Source of the DNA: an uncultured bacterium
Lineage (GTDB): Bacteria; Patescibacteriota; Saccharimonadia; Saccharimonadales; Saccharimonadaceae
Direction of reading: 5' to 3'
NCBI GenBank assembly: GCA_903821365.1
Contig: CAIJKY010000003.1
Location: 79,749 to 143,748, forward strand
Length of the DNA stretch: 64,000 nucleotides
Under the pieces are notes generated by a model, which saw only the letters and a list, made by a program, of their open reading frames with translations, made no database searches and was not told the DNA's origin. The translations under genes and the position numbers were made by a program. This document shows positions 62,932-64,000 of this stretch, piece after piece (positions within the stretch are counted from its first letter, which is position 1; every line of letters begins with the position of its first letter).

Positions 62932-63909
62932 TTAGAGTGTTTGGCGTTTCAGCACAAAGCCTTTAAAGCTATAATAGCTTGCCGAAAACAATATATAGAT
63001 GTTGATAACTGGCAGCAATAAAAGTCGTATGTCTTTTACTTTAAATCGATACAGATTCCAAACATAAGCGAGAGAATAGATCAGGATTAACACAACGGTC
63101 ATTATGTTGATGTATGGTACTAGCAAACCAAACACTAAAATTGGTCGAAAGAATGCTGCGACTACATTAATAATACCTTGTGGGCCATATTTTCTCAGCA
63201 AAACACCTTGACCTTCGGCAATTTGATTTTCTTTTTTAACATACTTGGATAATCCAAAATTGGATTCCATGTTATGAATATGCACCACCTTCAAGCCCGA
63301 GTTCACCATGTTTAAGCCAAGATTATCAATTTTTCTTTTTATATCGCCATCTTCCCCAGCGGTTCGGTGCGTTTTTGAGTCAAAACCACCGAGACGATTA
63401 AGCGTATCCGTAGAAAAACAGTCAAACTTTCCCGTTAGTAGCGGGGTTTCTTTTTCGACAAACCTGCTAAACATTGCCTTCTGCCAAAAACCGTAACTTT
63501 TCCATATTCCCATCGGATGAAGCACGACCGGATGAGCCGCCGCGACCGTAGCGTCTTGAGCAAACGGCTGTGTAATCTTCTTTATCGAATCATCATCAGT
63601 AAGCAGCATGTCCTGGTGCATTGTTATCAGTAGCGGCGCATCGGCAGTTTTGGCGCCAAGGTTGTAACCTTCTGCCAAGCCTATGTTAGTTTTGTTGTGT
63701 ATAACATGGCAGTTATAAGAAGACCTGTTCGCATAGTTATCTATGATCTCAGCACTTCTGTCGGTTGATCTGTCATTGACTAAGATAAGTTTCTTAATGA
63801 GATGCTTGTTTCTTTGACGTTCAAGATATTTAAACACTTCTTCGAGTGTTGATGCTCCGTTGTATATTGGCATGACGATGGAGGCGGAGAGGGCCGGATT
63901 ATCGTTCAT
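62932..63909 (-). CDS. Family 2 glycosyltransferase, membrane-associated
   Basis: 325 residues. GT2 start ASIVMPIYNGASTLEEVFKYL, then LVNDRSTDRS, GLAEGYNLGAKTADAPLLITMHQDMLL (the DxD place reads HQD), and an acidic pair in HRTAGEDGDIKRKI. Two or three C-terminal membrane helices (about 245-310) hold it to the membrane. It lies 8 nt upstream of the giant GT-C gene. The DxD variant H-Q-D occurs in some rhamnosyl- or lipid-sugar GT2 enzymes. The sequence left of the window end (63910-64000) shows only short open frames and no supportable gene. Confidence 0.88.
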   Translation of the reverse strand: MNDNPALSASIVMPIYNGASTLEEVFKYLERQRNKHLIKKLILVNDRSTDRSAEIIDNYANRSSYNCHVIHNKTNIGLAEGYNLGAKTADAPLLITMHQDMLLTDDDSIKKITQPFAQDATVAAAHPVVLHPMGIWKSYGFWQKAMFSRFVEKETPLLTGKFDCFSTDTLNRLGGFDSKTHRTAGEDGDIKRKIDNLGLNMVNSGLKVVHIHNMESNFGLSKYVKKENQIAEGQGVLLRKYGPQGIINVVAAFFRPILVFGLLVPYINIMTVVLILIYSLAYVWNLYRFKVKDIRLLLLPVINIYILFSASYYSFKGFVLKRQTL

Positions 63910-64000
63910 ATGCTGGACTCTTCGCGATGGTTTAATTGCGCGTCAAAGAATTCTATATCGTTTTTCATATACCCTCTTTTCAGCATCTAGCAGTATTGGG

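Noticed and set aside
63910..63999. A partial gene at the right edge
   Set aside because: Frames of 18 and 26 codons are open toward the edge or before the GT2 gene, but they are too short to support and show no recognisable pattern.

Overview
The window reads as chromosomal DNA of a small-genome bacterium of the Candidate Phyla Radiation, most likely Candidatus Saccharibacteria (TM7). This is my inference from gene content: a compact genome with almost no gaps, split transketolase, cellulose-synthase-like and GT-C glycosyltransferases, a sortase-type surface protein, a reduced sugar-phosphate operon, and Clp genes under HrcA-type control. TGA is used as a stop codon (for example in the ATGA overlap at 14757-14760), which argues against the UGA-recoded CPR lineages. 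Nearly all genes lie on the minus strand. The plus-strand exceptions are a class A penicillin-binding protein (22565), a glycerophosphodiesterase (40308), a small GC-rich cassette (44857-46153) and an aquaporin-family channel (50146).

Layout. 1-7.8 kb: rpoC start, rpoB, GNAT protein, clpP, an unknown gene, tig and an rRNA methyltransferase. 7.8-16.5 kb: hisS, an LPETG surface protein, and a four-gene overlapping operon for a cellulose-like exopolysaccharide (DPM-type GT2, GH8-like protein, BcsA-like synthase, GT-C transferase), then a GC-rich membrane coiled-coil gene. 16.5-22.4 kb: a phosphotransferase, tRNA-Leu(UAG), rsmD, a hypothetical gene, recG and tyrS. 22.5-31 kb: PBP, then the operon clpC - HExxH membrane protein - radA - PIN/TRAM. 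31-40 kb: nusA and one long sugar-phosphate operon (gap, rpiB, rpe, transketolase N and C halves, fba, PfkB kinase, unknown 413-aa protein), then ppa. 40-45 kb: GDPD, trxB with a glutaredoxin-like partner, FKBP, ABC exporter. 44.8-46.2 kb: the horizontally acquired-looking cassette. 46.2-52 kb: pheST, MIP channel, rmuC. 52-56 kb: membrane lipid enzymes (two PAP2 phosphatases, a DAG-kinase family enzyme, a TerC/DUF475 protein). 56-64 kb: secreted helical protein, a Pro-rich membrane protein, and a second surface-glycan cluster with large GT-C proteins, one of them cut by an in-frame amber codon.

Themes. (1) Two CIRCE operators (one perfect, one with 16 of 18 consensus arm bases) overlap the -35 boxes of clpP and clpC, so both halves of the Clp protease look HrcA-controlled. 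(2) Many genes have a -10 box 5-10 nt before the start codon, which implies widespread leaderless or nearly leaderless mRNAs, often with extended -10 (TGn) promoters. (3) nusA must be transcribed through an intrinsic terminator that abuts its ribosome binding site, suggesting autoregulation by attenuation. (4) Envelope and glycan genes fill much of the window, in keeping with an episymbiotic, surface-dependent life. There is no CRISPR array, rRNA operon or recognisable transposase. No stretch over 300 bases lacks a gene. Coordinates of promoters and hairpins were read by eye; none has been tested by computation.
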